Shown here piece after piece: positions 7,767 to 16,521 of a DNA stretch of 64,000 bases; position 1 is the first letter of the stretch; every line of letters starts with the position of its first letter. The position numbers and the translations under genes are program-made. Under the pieces are notes generated by a model, which was not told the DNA's origin, did no database searches, and was given only the letters and a program-made list of their open reading frames with translations. This stretch comes from Stenotrophomonas sp. SAU14A_NAIMI4_5 (lineage in GTDB: Bacteria > Pseudomonadota > Gammaproteobacteria > Xanthomonadales > Xanthomonadaceae), in the NCBI RefSeq assembly GCF_003086795.1, contig NZ_CP026003.1:1198777-1262776 (forward strand), given 5' to 3'.

Positions 7767-9371
7767 TCAGTACACGTCGCGCCGGTAACGACCGGCCAGC
7801 AGCAGCGCTTCCTTGCCGTCGGCACCGAGCACCTGCTCGATCACTGCGTCCACCGCTGGGGCCATGCCCTGCAGGCTGCCGCAGACCAGGATCGTGGCGC
7901 CTTCCTCCACCCACTGCCGCAGCGTTGCCGCTTCGGCCAGCAGCCGGTCCTGCACGTAACGGTGCGCGCCGCCATCGCGGCTGAACACCGCATTTAGTCG
8001 TGCCAGCGTGCCGTCGGCCAGCATCGCCTGCAGTTCGTCGCCGAAATGGAAATCGTGTGCGGCCGAGCGCTCGCCGAACAGCAGCCAGGTGCGGCGCGCG
8101 CCCGTGCGGGCGCGTTCGTGCAGGTGCGCGCGCAGGCCGGCGATGCCAGTACCGTTGCCGATCAGCAGCAGCGGTACCTCGGCAGCAACGCCGTGGAAAT
8201 TCTGGTTGCGGCGCAGGCGCAGCTGCACCGGTTCGTGCAGCACGGCGTGGTCGCACAGCCAGCCACTGCCGATGCCGGGCGTGCCGTCGGCGCGCAGCTG
8301 GCGGCGCAGCAGCAGTTCCAGCGCGCCATCGGCCATCACCGAGGCAATCGAATACTCGCGGTGCGGCAGCGGCTGCAGTGCCGCCAGCAGCCCGGGCAGG
8401 TCGCCGGGTGCCACCAGGCTGGGCAGGTGCGAGCGCACGACGCGATCCAGCAGGGTGCGGCCATCGTCCAGCGGCAGCTCCGGATTGAAGTCGCGTTCGC
8501 GCAGCCAGTCGCGCGTGCTGGACGCGGCGTGCTGCGGGCCGATCTCGGCAATATCGCCGGCCTGCCACTGCGTATCACTGCCGGCCGGTGGCTGCAGGCG
8601 CAGCCAGTACACCGGCCCGCCGAGGCTGCCGGGGTTGAGGTGTTCGCGCTGCAGCAGCGGCCACGGCTGGTAGTCGGCCGGGCTCCAGTCGGGCAGTTCG
8701 CTGGCGCCGCCGCCGATCTGCCCGAGCAGCTGCTGCCAGTGGCGCAGCGCGGCGGGATCGGCGTTGTCGACTTCGATCGCATCGAACATCGGGTGCGCGC
8801 CGTGCTGGCGCAGCCAGTCATCAAGCTGGTGGCCGAACGCGCAGAAGTGGCCGTAGCTGCGGTCGCCCAGCGCAAGCACCCCGAACTGCAGGTGGCCCAG
8901 CGTTGGCGAGGTGCTCATCACCCGGCGCAGGAAGGGCAGGGCGTGGTCAGGGGCATCGCCTTCGCCGGTGGTGCTGGCGATGAACAGTGCACGCTGGCTC
9001 TGCGCCAGCAGTGCGGCGTCGACTTCATGCAGGCCGCGCACGCGCACCGGCAGGCTGGCGGCGCGCAGGGCCTCGGCGCTGCGTTCGGCCAGTTCGCGGG
9101 CGAAGCCGGTCTGGCTGGACCACACCAGCAGCAGCGGTGCGACATCACCACTGGCGGCGTCATCGCGCGGTCGGCCGCGCCACCACAGTGCGGTGTAGGC
9201 CAGCGCGTACAGCGCCGTCGCCAGCAGCGCGCCCTGCCAATGCCGCGCAGGCGGTGCGCCCTGCCACCAGGTTTCGCCCAGGTGCAGGCGCAGCAGTGCG
9301 TAGCCGGCCACGGCCAGCAGCACCATCACGATCAGGTTGCCGAGTACGGCGCGCGACGGTCGGCTGCTCAT
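7767..9371 (-). CDS. Membrane-anchored flavodoxin/FAD/NADPH reductase
   Basis: This 534-residue protein has two membrane segments (about 9-31 and 45-65), a flavodoxin domain beginning LLLVWSSQTGFA at 81, an FAD-binding ferredoxin-reductase domain with REYSIAS near 336, and an NAD(P)-binding domain with IGNGTGIAG near 404 and LVCGSLQG near the C-terminus. The order matches sulfite-reductase flavoprotein/P450 reductase. It should take electrons from NADPH on the cytoplasmic side and pass them to a membrane partner. The start ATG overlaps the stop of apbE (ATGA). Being last in the iron-linked operon that begins with a CirA-like receptor, it is likely the electron source for a periplasmic ferric-siderophore reductase. 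Sulfite as substrate is unlikely, since no hemoprotein subunit is present. Confidence 0.85.
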   Translation of the reverse strand: MSSRPSRAVLGNLIVMVLLAVAGYALLRLHLGETWWQGAPPARHWQGALLATALYALAYTALWWRGRPRDDAASGDVAPLLLVWSSQTGFARELAERSAEALRAASLPVRVRGLHEVDAALLAQSQRALFIASTTGEGDAPDHALPFLRRVMSTSPTLGHLQFGVLALGDRSYGHFCAFGHQLDDWLRQHGAHPMFDAIEVDNADPAALRHWQQLLGQIGGGASELPDWSPADYQPWPLLQREHLNPGSLGGPVYWLRLQPPAGSDTQWQAGDIAEIGPQHAASSTRDWLRERDFNPELPLDDGRTLLDRVVRSHLPSLVAPGDLPGLLAALQPLPHREYSIASVMADGALELLLRRQLRADGTPGIGSGWLCDHAVLHEPVQLRLRRNQNFHGVAAEVPLLLIGNGTGIAGLRAHLHERARTGARRTWLLFGERSAAHDFHFGDELQAMLADGTLARLNAVFSRDGGAHRYVQDRLLAEAATLRQWVEEGATILVCGSLQGMAPAVDAVIEQVLGADGKEALLLAGRYRRDVY

Positions 9372-10339
9372 GCGGCCTGCTCGTCGAGCAGGCGCTGGAA
9401 GGCGCTGCTGAGGGTTTCGCGCGGGCCGTCGATGGCCCGTTCCAGATAGCGTGCGGCCAGGCCTTCGCGCTCGGCCAGGGCCAGGCCCTGTTCGCGGCCG
9501 AGGACGGTCAGCGCGGTGGCCCAGGCATCGGCGTGCATCGCATCGTCGGCCACCACGGTCACGGCGGCGGCGACCTGGCGCACCGGCATGCCGCTGCGCG
9601 GGTCCAGGCTGTGGCTGTAGGCCTGGCCATCGGCCTGGTACTGGTGCCAGCGGTCGCCCGAAGTGGCCACGGCCTTTCCATCCAGTGCCAGCACGCGCGG
9701 CGGCGTGCCGGTGTGTGCGTCTTCTTCCGGTGCCGATTCCACCAGCACGCGCCACGGTTGCCCATCGGGCTTGCGGCCGTAGCCGGCCAGTTCGCCGCCC
9801 ACTTCGATCAGCGCAGCGGTGATGCCCTGCGCGCGCAGCCAGGCGGCGACGTGGTCGACACCGAAGCCTTTCGCAATCGCAGAGAGATCCAGTTCCAGGC
9901 CACCGGGTTGCAGCAGCGCGTCATCGCGCCATTGCAGCTGCTGCCAGCCGCAGCGGGCGCGGGTGGCCTGCAGGGTGGCGGCGTCGGGCACGCGGCGCGG
10001 GCCGGCCTGTGCACCGAAACCCCACAGCGCGACCAGCGGGCCCAGGGTGGGATCGAAGGCACCATCGCTGGCAGCAGCAATGACCTGCGCCGCCGCCAGT
10101 ACATGGCGGGTTTCGGCCGGCAGCGGGCACCACTGGCCCGCGTCGGCGCGGTTGTAGTGGCCCAGGTCCGAACCGGCTTCCCAGGTGCTCATCTGCGCGA
10201 CCACCTCATCCAGGCGCGCCTGGATGCCGGCGTGCAGCGGGTGCAGGTCGCGCTGGCGTGGCGCCACCAGCGACACACTCCAGGTGGTGCCCATGGTGGT
10301 GCCGCCGAGGCGGGCGATATCGAGCAGGGAATCGGTCAT
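9368..10339 (-). CDS. apbE: FAD:protein FMN transferase ApbE
   Basis: This 323-residue protein has the ApbE motifs GGTTMGTTWSV near the N-terminus, LDLSAIAKGFGVD, IEVGGELAGYG and SHSLDPRSGMPV. ApbE enzymes attach FMN through a phosphoester to a Thr or Ser of periplasmic redox proteins. The start is placed at 10339 (MTDSLLDIARLG); upstream in-frame sequence is not family-like. No signal peptide is obvious from this start, so periplasmic export would need another route or a different start. The gene overlaps the reductase by four bases and lies two genes downstream of a DUF2271 protein that carries a plausible flavinylation motif (DGVTGPT), its most likely client. Confidence 0.88.
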   Translation of the reverse strand: MTDSLLDIARLGGTTMGTTWSVSLVAPRQRDLHPLHAGIQARLDEVVAQMSTWEAGSDLGHYNRADAGQWCPLPAETRHVLAAAQVIAAASDGAFDPTLGPLVALWGFGAQAGPRRVPDAATLQATRARCGWQQLQWRDDALLQPGGLELDLSAIAKGFGVDHVAAWLRAQGITAALIEVGGELAGYGRKPDGQPWRVLVESAPEEDAHTGTPPRVLALDGKAVATSGDRWHQYQADGQAYSHSLDPRSGMPVRQVAAAVTVVADDAMHADAWATALTVLGREQGLALAEREGLAARYLERAIDGPRETLSSAFQRLLDEQAA

Positions 10340-10391
10340 GGCGGGGCGTTGCAGGCGCAATGCCGGGACGGGCCCGGCACCGCGGTCCACG

Positions 10392-11195
10392 TTACTGCGG
10401 CAGCACTTCCAGGGTGGCAACGTAGCTCAGGCGGCGCTTGGCGGCCTGCTTCACCGAGGTCTTGTTGTCTTCGGTGCCGGTTTCCAGCCAGTACATACCG
10501 GCTTCCGGCCAGGTCACCTTGATCTCGCCCTTGGCGTCGCTGGTCAGCTTCAGCTCGTCCTGCGCGTTGCGGTAGCGGGTGGCGCCACGCACGATCTCGA
10601 ACTCGAGGCCGGCGGTCGGCTTGCCATCCACCAGCACGCGGAAGGTCGCTTCCTCGCCGGCGAACAGATCGTTCGGATGGCCCACGGCCACCAGTTCGAT
10701 GCCGCGGTTGGTCGGCTTCAGCGCGGTGTCGTTCGGTGCGCCGTTGGTGACGAAGGTTTCCACGCGGCCCACCGACTGGCTCACTTCCAGCTTCTTCGCA
10801 TCCTTGGGCAGTTCGCCGAAGGTGGCGGCGGTGCCGCGCCAGCGCTTGCGCTCGCCGTTCTGCTCGTAGGTGGCGAACAGGCCATCATTGACCGAGGCGA
10901 TGCGGTAGGTGCCCTGCTGCTTCAGCTCGAGGTCGAACACGCTGCGGTACTTGCCGGTGGCCGCGTTCTGGGGCTGCACGCTGCTGCCGTCCGGCGCGGT
11001 GATGACCAGCGATTCCAGGCGCAGCGGCACGTGGTTGAAATAGAACAGGTCGTTGGAGACGGCGCCGTCAACGGTGATCCACGGCGCGTTGCCGGCGATG
11101 ACGGTCTGCGAGGGCAGCAGCCAGGCCTTGTGGGCCAGGGCGGAGAACGGAAGGGCAGCGGCCAGGGCGGCGGCTAGGACGAGCGTGCGCTTCAT
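10392..11195 (-). CDS. DUF4198 periplasmic protein
   Basis: This 267-residue protein has a clear signal peptide ([21 protein letters not shown], cleavage near 21/22). The mature form begins [10 protein letters not shown], the N-terminal His signature of DUF4198 proteins, which often accompany metal uptake. It then has beta-rich repeats and ends in a C-terminal LYVATLE-like strand. The N-terminal His could contribute to metal or heme binding after cleavage. It sits between DUF2271 and apbE, all leftward, separated from DUF2271 by two palindromic repeats (11216-11306). Function within the locus is inferred only from context: a periplasmic partner in iron-siderophore handling. Confidence 0.8.
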   Translation of the reverse strand: MKRTLVLAAALAAALPFSALAHKAWLLPSQTVIAGNAPWITVDGAVSNDLFYFNHVPLRLESLVITAPDGSSVQPQNAATGKYRSVFDLELKQQGTYRIASVNDGLFATYEQNGERKRWRGTAATFGELPKDAKKLEVSQSVGRVETFVTNGAPNDTALKPTNRGIELVAVGHPNDLFAGEEATFRVLVDGKPTAGLEFEIVRGATRYRNAQDELKLTSDAKGEIKVTWPEAGMYWLETGTEDNKTSVKQAAKRRLSYVATLEVLPQ

Positions 11196-11215
11196 GCGGA
11201 AGACTCCAGTTGGAA

Positions 11216-11306
11216 GGGGTCGGATCCCTTTCCAACGGAAAGGGCTCTGACCCCGAGGGATAGGGCAATGGGGTCAGAGCCCTTCCTGCGGAAGGGATCC
11301 GACCCC
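11216..11306. repeat. Two GGGGTCAGAG...GACCCC palindromes, copies 2 and 3
   Basis: Copy 2 (11216-11254) and copy 3 (11270-11306) lie in opposite orientation, 15 bases apart, between the DUF2271 and DUF4198 genes. Transcribed, each can form a stem of about 17 pairs; together they could also pair with each other. Confidence 0.85.
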
Positions 11307-11316
11307 GGTCAAGCAG

Positions 11317-11835
11317 TTACGGCTTGACGGCCAGGGTGACCTGGCCCAGCTCGGTAGCGCCCTGCGCCTTGCCGGTCTGTGCGGCGGTGGCCGGCCAGGT
11401 GAAGGGGATCTTCAGCAGTTCGCGGCCGCCGACTTCGCGCACCGCTTCCACCACCAGGGTGTAGCTGCCCGGGGCCAGCTGCTTCAGCGCCGGCTGCTGG
11501 TCGCTGAAGGACAGCGCGTGCTTGCCAGCCGGGCGGGTCGGACCGGTCACGCCGTCCACCGGCACCTGCAGGGTGCGGCCGCTCTTGCGCCACCACTGGC
11601 GCAGGTCGGGCAGCCACTTGGTGCCATGGCCTTCGCTGTTGCCGGTCTGCTGGTACCAGACCGACAGGTTGGCGGCGACCTTCTGGTCGGCGCCTTCCAG
11701 CCACACGGCCACATACGGGCGGTGGTATTCGGCGACGTTGAGCTTGGGCACTTCGACGTTGATGTCGAGGGTGGCCGCGTAGGCCGGCGAGGTGGCCAGC
11801 AGACCGCTGAGGGCGATGGTGAGGGTGACGCGCAT
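11317..11835 (-). CDS. DUF2271 periplasmic protein, candidate flavinylated carrier
   Basis: This 172-residue exported protein has a signal peptide (about 1-21, ending AYAA). The mature part matches DUF2271: LDINVEVP, YRPYVAVWLE-like strand, WLPDLRQWWRKSGR and VDGVTGPTRPAGKH. Residues 94-100, DGVTGPT, resemble the ApbE target pattern D-x-x-(S/T)-G-(A/P)-(S/T), in which the last Thr receives FMN; this would be Thr100. ApbE is encoded two genes downstream. I infer a periplasmic FMN-bearing electron carrier between the PepSY membrane protein and ferric siderophore. The role is not shown by experiment; the motif and gene neighbourhood are what can be seen. Confidence 0.82.
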   Translation of the reverse strand: MRVTLTIALSGLLATSPAYAATLDINVEVPKLNVAEYHRPYVAVWLEGADQKVAANLSVWYQQTGNSEGHGTKWLPDLRQWWRKSGRTLQVPVDGVTGPTRPAGKHALSFSDQQPALKQLAPGSYTLVVEAVREVGGRELLKIPFTWPATAAQTGKAQGATELGQVTLAVKP

Positions 11836-11864
11836 GGGGCGGCTCCGGAGGGAACGGATGGAAG

Positions 11865-12503
11865 TCAGTGGATCAGCAACAGGGCGATCAGCAGCGGGAT
11901 CATCAGGCCCAGGCCGACCAGCGGCCAGGTCATGCGCCGCTGCCGCGCATGCAGGTGCAGCAGGAACAGGCCGGTGATGCAGAACACCAGGCAGGCCACC
12001 GCGAACAGGTCCAGGAACCAGCCCCACGCCGGGCCGGCATTGCGGCCCTTGTGCAGGTCGTTGAGGTAGGACACCACGCCGCGCGAGGTCGATTCGAATT
12101 CCACCGCACCGCTTTCGCGGTCGATGCTCAGCCAGGCGTCGCCGCCGGGGCGCGGCAGCGACAGGTAGATCTCTTCCGGCGACCATTCGGCGGGGCGCCC
12201 GCCGATGCCGATATCCAGCTGCGCATCCAGCCATTGCCGGGCGGGCAGCGGAATGGGCGCGTTGCCGTCTTCGCGGTCACCCAGCGTGCCCAGCAGCTCG
12301 GCCGGCAGTTCCAGCTTCTGGTTCTGCACCTGCGGCTTGGCTTCGATCTTCGCCGCGTGGTTCAGGGTCAGGCCGGTGGCCGCGAACAGCAGCATGCCGA
12401 TCAGGCACACCGCCGAGCTGATCCAATGCCACTGGTGCAGCGTACGCAGCCAGAAGCCACGGCTTTGTTGCTGCTGCACGGCGGAAGAGGCGGGACGGCT
12501 CAC
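11865..12503 (-). CDS. PepSY-associated transmembrane protein (heme electron conduit candidate)
   Basis: This 212-residue inner-membrane protein has an N-terminal membrane helix at about 27-47, a periplasmic PepSY-like domain from about 50 to 150, and two C-terminal helices (160-185 and 192-211). Histidines sit at helix ends: His23 and His26 (LHQWHW), His49 (LTLNH), His151 (NDLHKG), His183 and His185 (LLHLH). This is the placement seen in heme-b-bearing PepSY_TM reductases of siderophore systems. It would carry electrons across the membrane from the flavoprotein reductase to the periplasm. A Fur-like site lies 40 bases upstream, so the five-gene reductase unit may have its own iron-responsive promoter besides read-through from the receptor gene. 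Confidence 0.8.
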   Translation of the reverse strand: MSRPASSAVQQQQSRGFWLRTLHQWHWISSAVCLIGMLLFAATGLTLNHAAKIEAKPQVQNQKLELPAELLGTLGDREDGNAPIPLPARQWLDAQLDIGIGGRPAEWSPEEIYLSLPRPGGDAWLSIDRESGAVEFESTSRGVVSYLNDLHKGRNAGPAWGWFLDLFAVACLVFCITGLFLLHLHARQRRMTWPLVGLGLMIPLLIALLLIH

Positions 12504-12542
12504 GGCGTTTTTCGGGACGGGTGGAGACTACCCATTACAGCA

Positions 12543-12565
12543 TTAATGAGAATGGCTCGCAATTA
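12543..12565 (-). promoter_or_regulatory. Fur-box-like site upstream of the PepSY gene
   Basis: Read on the minus strand, AATTGCGAGCCATTCTCATT resembles the imperfect inverted repeat bound by Fur. It lies 40 bases upstream of the PepSY start and downstream of the receptor stop, suggesting an internal iron-regulated promoter. Confidence 0.6.
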
Positions 12566-12602
12566 GATGTCGTTGTGTATCCCGTGCAGAGGAGCCCAGG
12601 CA

Positions 12603-12626
12603 ATGCCGGCCAGCGGCCGGCACTAC
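12603..12626 (-). repeat. GTAG palindrome
   Basis: This is a GCCGGCCAGCGGCCGGC-type copy, header reading leftward (CTAC at the right end). It lies just past the receptor stop codon, between it and the Fur-like site. Confidence 0.8.
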
Positions 12627-12637
12627 TCCGAGCGCGG

Positions 12638-15055
12638 TCAGAACTTCGCGTTCAACGAGATCCAGTAACTACGGCGCTGGTCCTTGGTCGCATAGTCATC
12701 CACGCAGTTGAACTCGCTCTGGCTGATCAGCAGGCACGACTGCGAGACGAAGTTCTTGTCCAGCAGGTTGTTGATGCGTGCATTGAAGGTCAGCCACGGG
12801 GTGGCATCCCAGCTGCCGCCCAGGTGGAAGATCGTGTAGTCCTGGTAGTAGCGGTTGTGGCTGGCGCCATTGGCGTCGAGGATCGTGTCGCGGTAGCGGT
12901 CGTAGCGGCCTTCGCCGATCAGGGACAGGCTGATGGCATCGTTGAGCTGCCAGTTGAGGCTGGCATTGGCCATGTGCTTGGCCGGGGTCGTACCGGCGAT
13001 CGGCAGGCCCTTCTGCGCGCCGCTGGTCTGCTCGCTCTTGGTCCACGTGTAGTTGCCGCGCAGCTGCAGGCTGTCCAGCAGATCGACGTGCGCGGCCATT
13101 TCCACGCCACGCGTTTCGGCCTTGTCGATGTTCACGCTCTGGGTGAAGGTGCTGTAGCCCAGTTCGGCCCAGCCCGGGCCGATGTCCACGCAGTAGCCGC
13201 TGCCGGCCGGGGCCACTTCGCAGTTCGGGAAGGTGCCGCCGCTGGCGATCTTGTCCTCGAACTTGTTGATGAAGCCGGTGACGTTCAGGCCCCAGCGCTG
13301 GCCTTCGTAGTACGCGGCCAGCTCGTAGTTGGTGCTGGTTTCCGGCTTCAGGTTGGGCGAGCCCACCAGCGGCAGCACGCCCTGGCCGCCGAAGCCGCTG
13401 ATGCCGGGGAACAGCTGGTCCGGGCGCGGGGTCTTGTAGCCGGTGCTGACGCCACCCTTGAAGGTCCAGGCGTCGCTGGCATTCCACACCAGGTAGCCGC
13501 GCGGGCTGACGTGGCTGCCGAACACGTTGTGGTCGTCGTAGCGCAGGCCGAAGGTCGCGGTCAGGGTGTCGGTCAGCGACCAGTTGTCCTCGGCGAACAG
13601 CGCCCACATGCGGTGCTTCTGCTTGGTGTTGCTGCGGTAACCGGCGCCATCCATGCCGAACACGCCGTCGATCATGTCGGTGTCGTTGTACTGGCCGCCG
13701 ACAGTCAGCTTGTGCGCGCCGAAGTCCAGGTCGAGCACCGTGTCCAGCACGTAGCCTTCCAGTTCCATCGTGCGCAGCGGACGCGGCAGGAAGGCCTGCA
13801 GGCGCGCCATCTCTTCGGCGTTGAGCGCACCGAGTGCGTTGCTGCGGCCGGCCGCGCAGTTGCTGGCGGCGCCGGTGCGCTGGCAGACGTCGTTCCACAG
13901 GGTCTGCAGGTTGGCGCGCTCGTCCAGGGTCAGCGGCAGCGAGCGGCCGAGGTTGTTGCTCTTGCTGTGGGTCAGCGAGGTCTGCCAGGTGCCGAAGCTG
14001 TAGCGGCCCTGGTGGGTCAGTGACAGCTGGTCGCGCTCGTAGCGCTGGTAGGCGGTGTAGCCCACGCGCGGCTGCACCACGCGGCGGGTGATCGTGCCGT
14101 TGCCGTTCGGGTTGGGGATGACCGCGTTGCCGACGCGCCACAGGCTGGCCAGGCTGTCCAGGGTGCCGGTCTGGCCTTCACTGTTGTCGTACTTCTGCCG
14201 CGAGACGTCGTAGTCCAGCCACAGCTCGTGGTCGTCGTTGATGCGGAAGTCCAGGCGCAGGCCGGTGTTCCAGTTGGTGTTGGCCACCGACTTGCCACCG
14301 CCGCCGAAGCCGATGCTGCGCTCCCACAGCGTGCCATCGGGCAGGGTCAGCGCATCCCATTCGGGGTTGGAGGCCTTGGCATCGTAGTAGCTGCCGCGCA
14401 CGGCCATGCTGACGCGGTCCTTCAGCAGCGGGCCGCTGAGGTAGACATCGGTGGTGCGTGCATCGCCGAACTGGTCGTCCTGCTGCACGGTGAAGCCCTG
14501 GCTGAGCGACCCGTGCCAGCTGTCCTGGTTGCGGCGGGTGATGATGTTGATGACGCCGCCCATCGCATCCGAGCCGTACAGGGTGGACATCGGGCCGCGC
14601 ACCACTTCGATGCGCTCGATGGCGTCCAGCGGCGGCAGGTAGGAGAACTGGCCGCCGCCGAAGTTGTTGGGGTACAGCTGGCCGACATTGCTCTGGCGGC
14701 GGCCGTCGATCAGCACCAGGGTGTATTCGGACGGCAGGCCACGCATGGAAATGGTGGCGCGGCCGTTCTTGTCGGTGGCTTCCAGGCCGACGTCGATGCC
14801 TTCGACGTCGCGCAGCGCATCGACCAGGCTGGTGTACGGGCGCTTGGCCAGTTCCTCGCGGCTGACCACGCTGATGCTGGCCGGCGCATCGACCACCTTC
14901 TGTTCGAAACCGGCGGCGGTGACCACCACCTTGTCCAGGGTATGCGGGGCGGCGGCCTCGCCGTTGGCGAAGGCGGGGCTGGCGAAGGCGGTCAGCACGG
15001 CGCTGGTCAGCAGGTGGCGGGACAGGGACGAACGGACACGATGGCGCTGGGCCAT
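12638..15055 (-). CDS. TonB-dependent siderophore receptor, CirA-like
   Basis: This 805-residue outer-membrane protein has a signal peptide (about 1-32, ending SPAFA). The plug begins TLDKVVVTAAGFEQ and includes the TonB-box region, DAPASISVVSREEL and YTLVLIDGRRQSN, IERIEVVRGPMSTLYGSDA and GVINIITRR. These phrases follow E. coli CirA closely in order and wording, so a catecholate siderophore or its breakdown product is the likely ligand. The C-terminal residue is Phe, as in beta-barrels. The start at 15055 is chosen over 15115 because the signal peptide begins there. It is the head of the reductase genes to its left and lies under the Fur-like site near 15745. Related receptors take up catechol-cephalosporins such as cefiderocol. 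Confidence 0.9.
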   Translation of the reverse strand: MAQRHRVRSSLSRHLLTSAVLTAFASPAFANGEAAAPHTLDKVVVTAAGFEQKVVDAPASISVVSREELAKRPYTSLVDALRDVEGIDVGLEATDKNGRATISMRGLPSEYTLVLIDGRRQSNVGQLYPNNFGGGQFSYLPPLDAIERIEVVRGPMSTLYGSDAMGGVINIITRRNQDSWHGSLSQGFTVQQDDQFGDARTTDVYLSGPLLKDRVSMAVRGSYYDAKASNPEWDALTLPDGTLWERSIGFGGGGKSVANTNWNTGLRLDFRINDDHELWLDYDVSRQKYDNSEGQTGTLDSLASLWRVGNAVIPNPNGNGTITRRVVQPRVGYTAYQRYERDQLSLTHQGRYSFGTWQTSLTHSKSNNLGRSLPLTLDERANLQTLWNDVCQRTGAASNCAAGRSNALGALNAEEMARLQAFLPRPLRTMELEGYVLDTVLDLDFGAHKLTVGGQYNDTDMIDGVFGMDGAGYRSNTKQKHRMWALFAEDNWSLTDTLTATFGLRYDDHNVFGSHVSPRGYLVWNASDAWTFKGGVSTGYKTPRPDQLFPGISGFGGQGVLPLVGSPNLKPETSTNYELAAYYEGQRWGLNVTGFINKFEDKIASGGTFPNCEVAPAGSGYCVDIGPGWAELGYSTFTQSVNIDKAETRGVEMAAHVDLLDSLQLRGNYTWTKSEQTSGAQKGLPIAGTTPAKHMANASLNWQLNDAISLSLIGEGRYDRYRDTILDANGASHNRYYQDYTIFHLGGSWDATPWLTFNARINNLLDKNFVSQSCLLISQSEFNCVDDYATKDQRRSYWISLNAKF

Positions 15056-15212
15056 GGCAGTAACCTCGAAGGATGCAGGATGGTGCGATGCCGGCGCGGA
15101 ACGCGCGGCATGCACGGGGAGCCCCGGTCAGGGGCAGCAGGGATGCAGCAGGGGATGGAGCAGGCAGCGGCGCGCAGGCGCGACCGCAGGCGCGGTCACG
15201 CGGGGCCGAAGA

Positions 15213-15614
15213 TCAGGCCAGCGGCGGCGCCTGGCCGCGTTGTTGGCGACGCCCGGGCGCGTCGGCCCAGGGCATGTCCGGTGCGGCCAGCGGCCAATGC
15301 GGACGCACCCCGGCGTTGGCCGGGGCGAGGGGAAGCAGATCCAGTTCGCTGCGCAGCCACTGGCTGGCCAGCAGCAGCGGCGGTGGCGGCGACTTGTCGG
15401 CCGCCTTGGTCGGCGTGCAGACGCAGCGGCGCAGCTTGGCCGGCGCGTCTTCTTCCACCGGCACTTCACCGCCGCGGCCTTCCATCGGCTGCTGCCAGGC
15501 CTGGGCGGCGGCGTCAGCCTGCCCGTGCGGCAGCAGCGGCAGGGTGCCCAGCAGCAACGCCAGCATCGCCACCCACGCCAACAGGCTGGCCAGCGCAGGG
15601 CGATGACCGCGCAT
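15213..15614 (-). CDS. Small exported or membrane-anchored protein of unknown function
   Basis: This 133-residue protein does not match a family I recognise. Residues 10-28 are a strongly hydrophobic segment (SLLAWVAMLALLLGTLPLLP), a signal peptide or single anchor. The rest is Pro/Ala-rich with a CVCTPTK motif near 63-69, the only cysteines. It precedes the CirA-like receptor on the same strand and is the first gene behind the Fur-like site. Starts are uncertain: ATG 15614 is used, with GTG 15632 or TTG 15710 as alternatives; the TTG sits only about 33 bases from the Fur-like site. The other receptor in the window is likewise preceded by a 133-residue single-anchor protein behind a Fur-like site, though the two small proteins are not obviously related in sequence. 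Confidence 0.55.
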   Translation of the reverse strand: MRGHRPALASLLAWVAMLALLLGTLPLLPHGQADAAAQAWQQPMEGRGGEVPVEEDAPAKLRRCVCTPTKAADKSPPPPLLLASQWLRSELDLLPLAPANAGVRPHWPLAAPDMPWADAPGRRQQRGQAPPLA

Positions 15615-15742
15615 GGCGGTACCGAACTGCACGAGGCGAAGCGGGCGAGGGCGGAACGGGCGACGCAAGGCAGGCAACCCCTGGGTGTGCGCCGGGCCAT
15701 CCGACGTCAACGGGGCGTGATTGTAATGAGAGCTGTTAGCGG

Positions 15743-15764
15743 TTGCAAATGAGAATGATTGCCA
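15743..15764 (-). promoter_or_regulatory. Fur box upstream of the CirA-like receptor unit
   Basis: TTGCAAATGAGAATGATTGC is a strong Fur-box match (inverted halves around GAGAATGATT). A second half-site, TAATGAGAGC, lies at about 15724. The site is between piuC's stop and the small gene preceding the receptor, pointing leftward. Confidence 0.75.
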
Positions 15765-15791
15765 AAGTGTCGCAGGGCCGCGACGCTGGCC

Positions 15792-16469
15792 TCAGACCTC
15801 GCTCCAGCGCCGCAGCAGGTTGTGGTACACGCCGGTCAGCTGCAGCACCGCGCCGGCATCGCCGCCGGTCTGCCGCAGGCGTTCGATGGAGGTGTCCATC
15901 TCCCACAACAGGCGCCGCTGCACGTCGTCGCGGACCATGCTCTGCACCCAGAAGAACGAGGCTACGCGGGCACCACGGGTGACCGGGTTGACCTGGTGCA
16001 GGCTGCTGGACGGGTACACGATCAGGTCGCCGGCCGGCAGCTTCACTTCGTGCTCGCCGTAGGTATCGCTGATGACCAGTTCGCCGCCGTCGTACTCCTC
16101 CGGCGCGGACAGGAACAGGGTGCAGGAGATGTCCGAGCGCAGCTGCTCGCCGTGGGCCAGGTTCATCACCGCGCCATCGACGTGGAAGCCGTAGGTGCCG
16201 CCGCCGCTGTAGCGGTTGAAGCGGGGTGGCAGGATCTTCAGCGGCAGCGCGGCCGCAAAGAACAGCGGGCTGCGCCGCAGCGCGGCCAGCACGCCCTTGC
16301 CGAGCTCGGCCTTCAAGGGCGAGGCATCGGGCAGTTGTTCGTTGTGCTTCACCTGCGCGCCCTGGGCACCGACGGTTTCGCGCCCGTCGGCCCATTGCGC
16401 CGCGTCCAGCTGCTGGCGGATCAGGCTGACCTCTTCAGGCACCAGCACGTTGGGGATGTGCAGCAGCAT
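15792..16469 (-). CDS. piuC: PKHD-type Fe(II)/2-oxoglutarate hydroxylase PiuC
   Basis: This 225-residue dioxygenase has the iron triad in FHVDGA (His96, Asp98) and SSLHQV (His158), followed by Arg165/Arg168 for 2-oxoglutarate. The start at 16469 has GAGGAA upstream; the longer frame to 16565 overlaps the receptor gene and is not used. PiuC proteins are small hydroxylases genetically linked to the catecholate receptor PiuA/Fiu, and the linkage holds here: the receptor ends 53 bases upstream. Their substrate is unsettled; modification of the siderophore or receptor-linked iron release has been proposed. Iron regulation through the Fur-like site near 19413 is likely for the three-gene unit. Confidence 0.88.
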   Translation of the reverse strand: MLLHIPNVLVPEEVSLIRQQLDAAQWADGRETVGAQGAQVKHNEQLPDASPLKAELGKGVLAALRRSPLFFAAALPLKILPPRFNRYSGGGTYGFHVDGAVMNLAHGEQLRSDISCTLFLSAPEEYDGGELVISDTYGEHEVKLPAGDLIVYPSSSLHQVNPVTRGARVASFFWVQSMVRDDVQRRLLWEMDTSIERLRQTGGDAGAVLQLTGVYHNLLRRWSEV

Positions 16470-16521
16470 GCAGGTTCCTCGTTGATGGGCGGGAGAGTCC
16501 GGCTCTCCCGCGCCTTGGCCA

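Noticed and set aside
7767..9371. Sulfite reductase flavoprotein CysJ
   Set aside because: Domains fit, but there are two membrane spans, no cysI neighbour, and the gene sits in an iron-linked apbE operon.
15128..15700. Alternative leftward frame of 190 codons beside the receptor gene
   Set aside because: It is Arg/Pro/Cys-rich frame-shifted sequence; the frame at 15213-15614 has a plausible hydrophobic segment and more natural composition.
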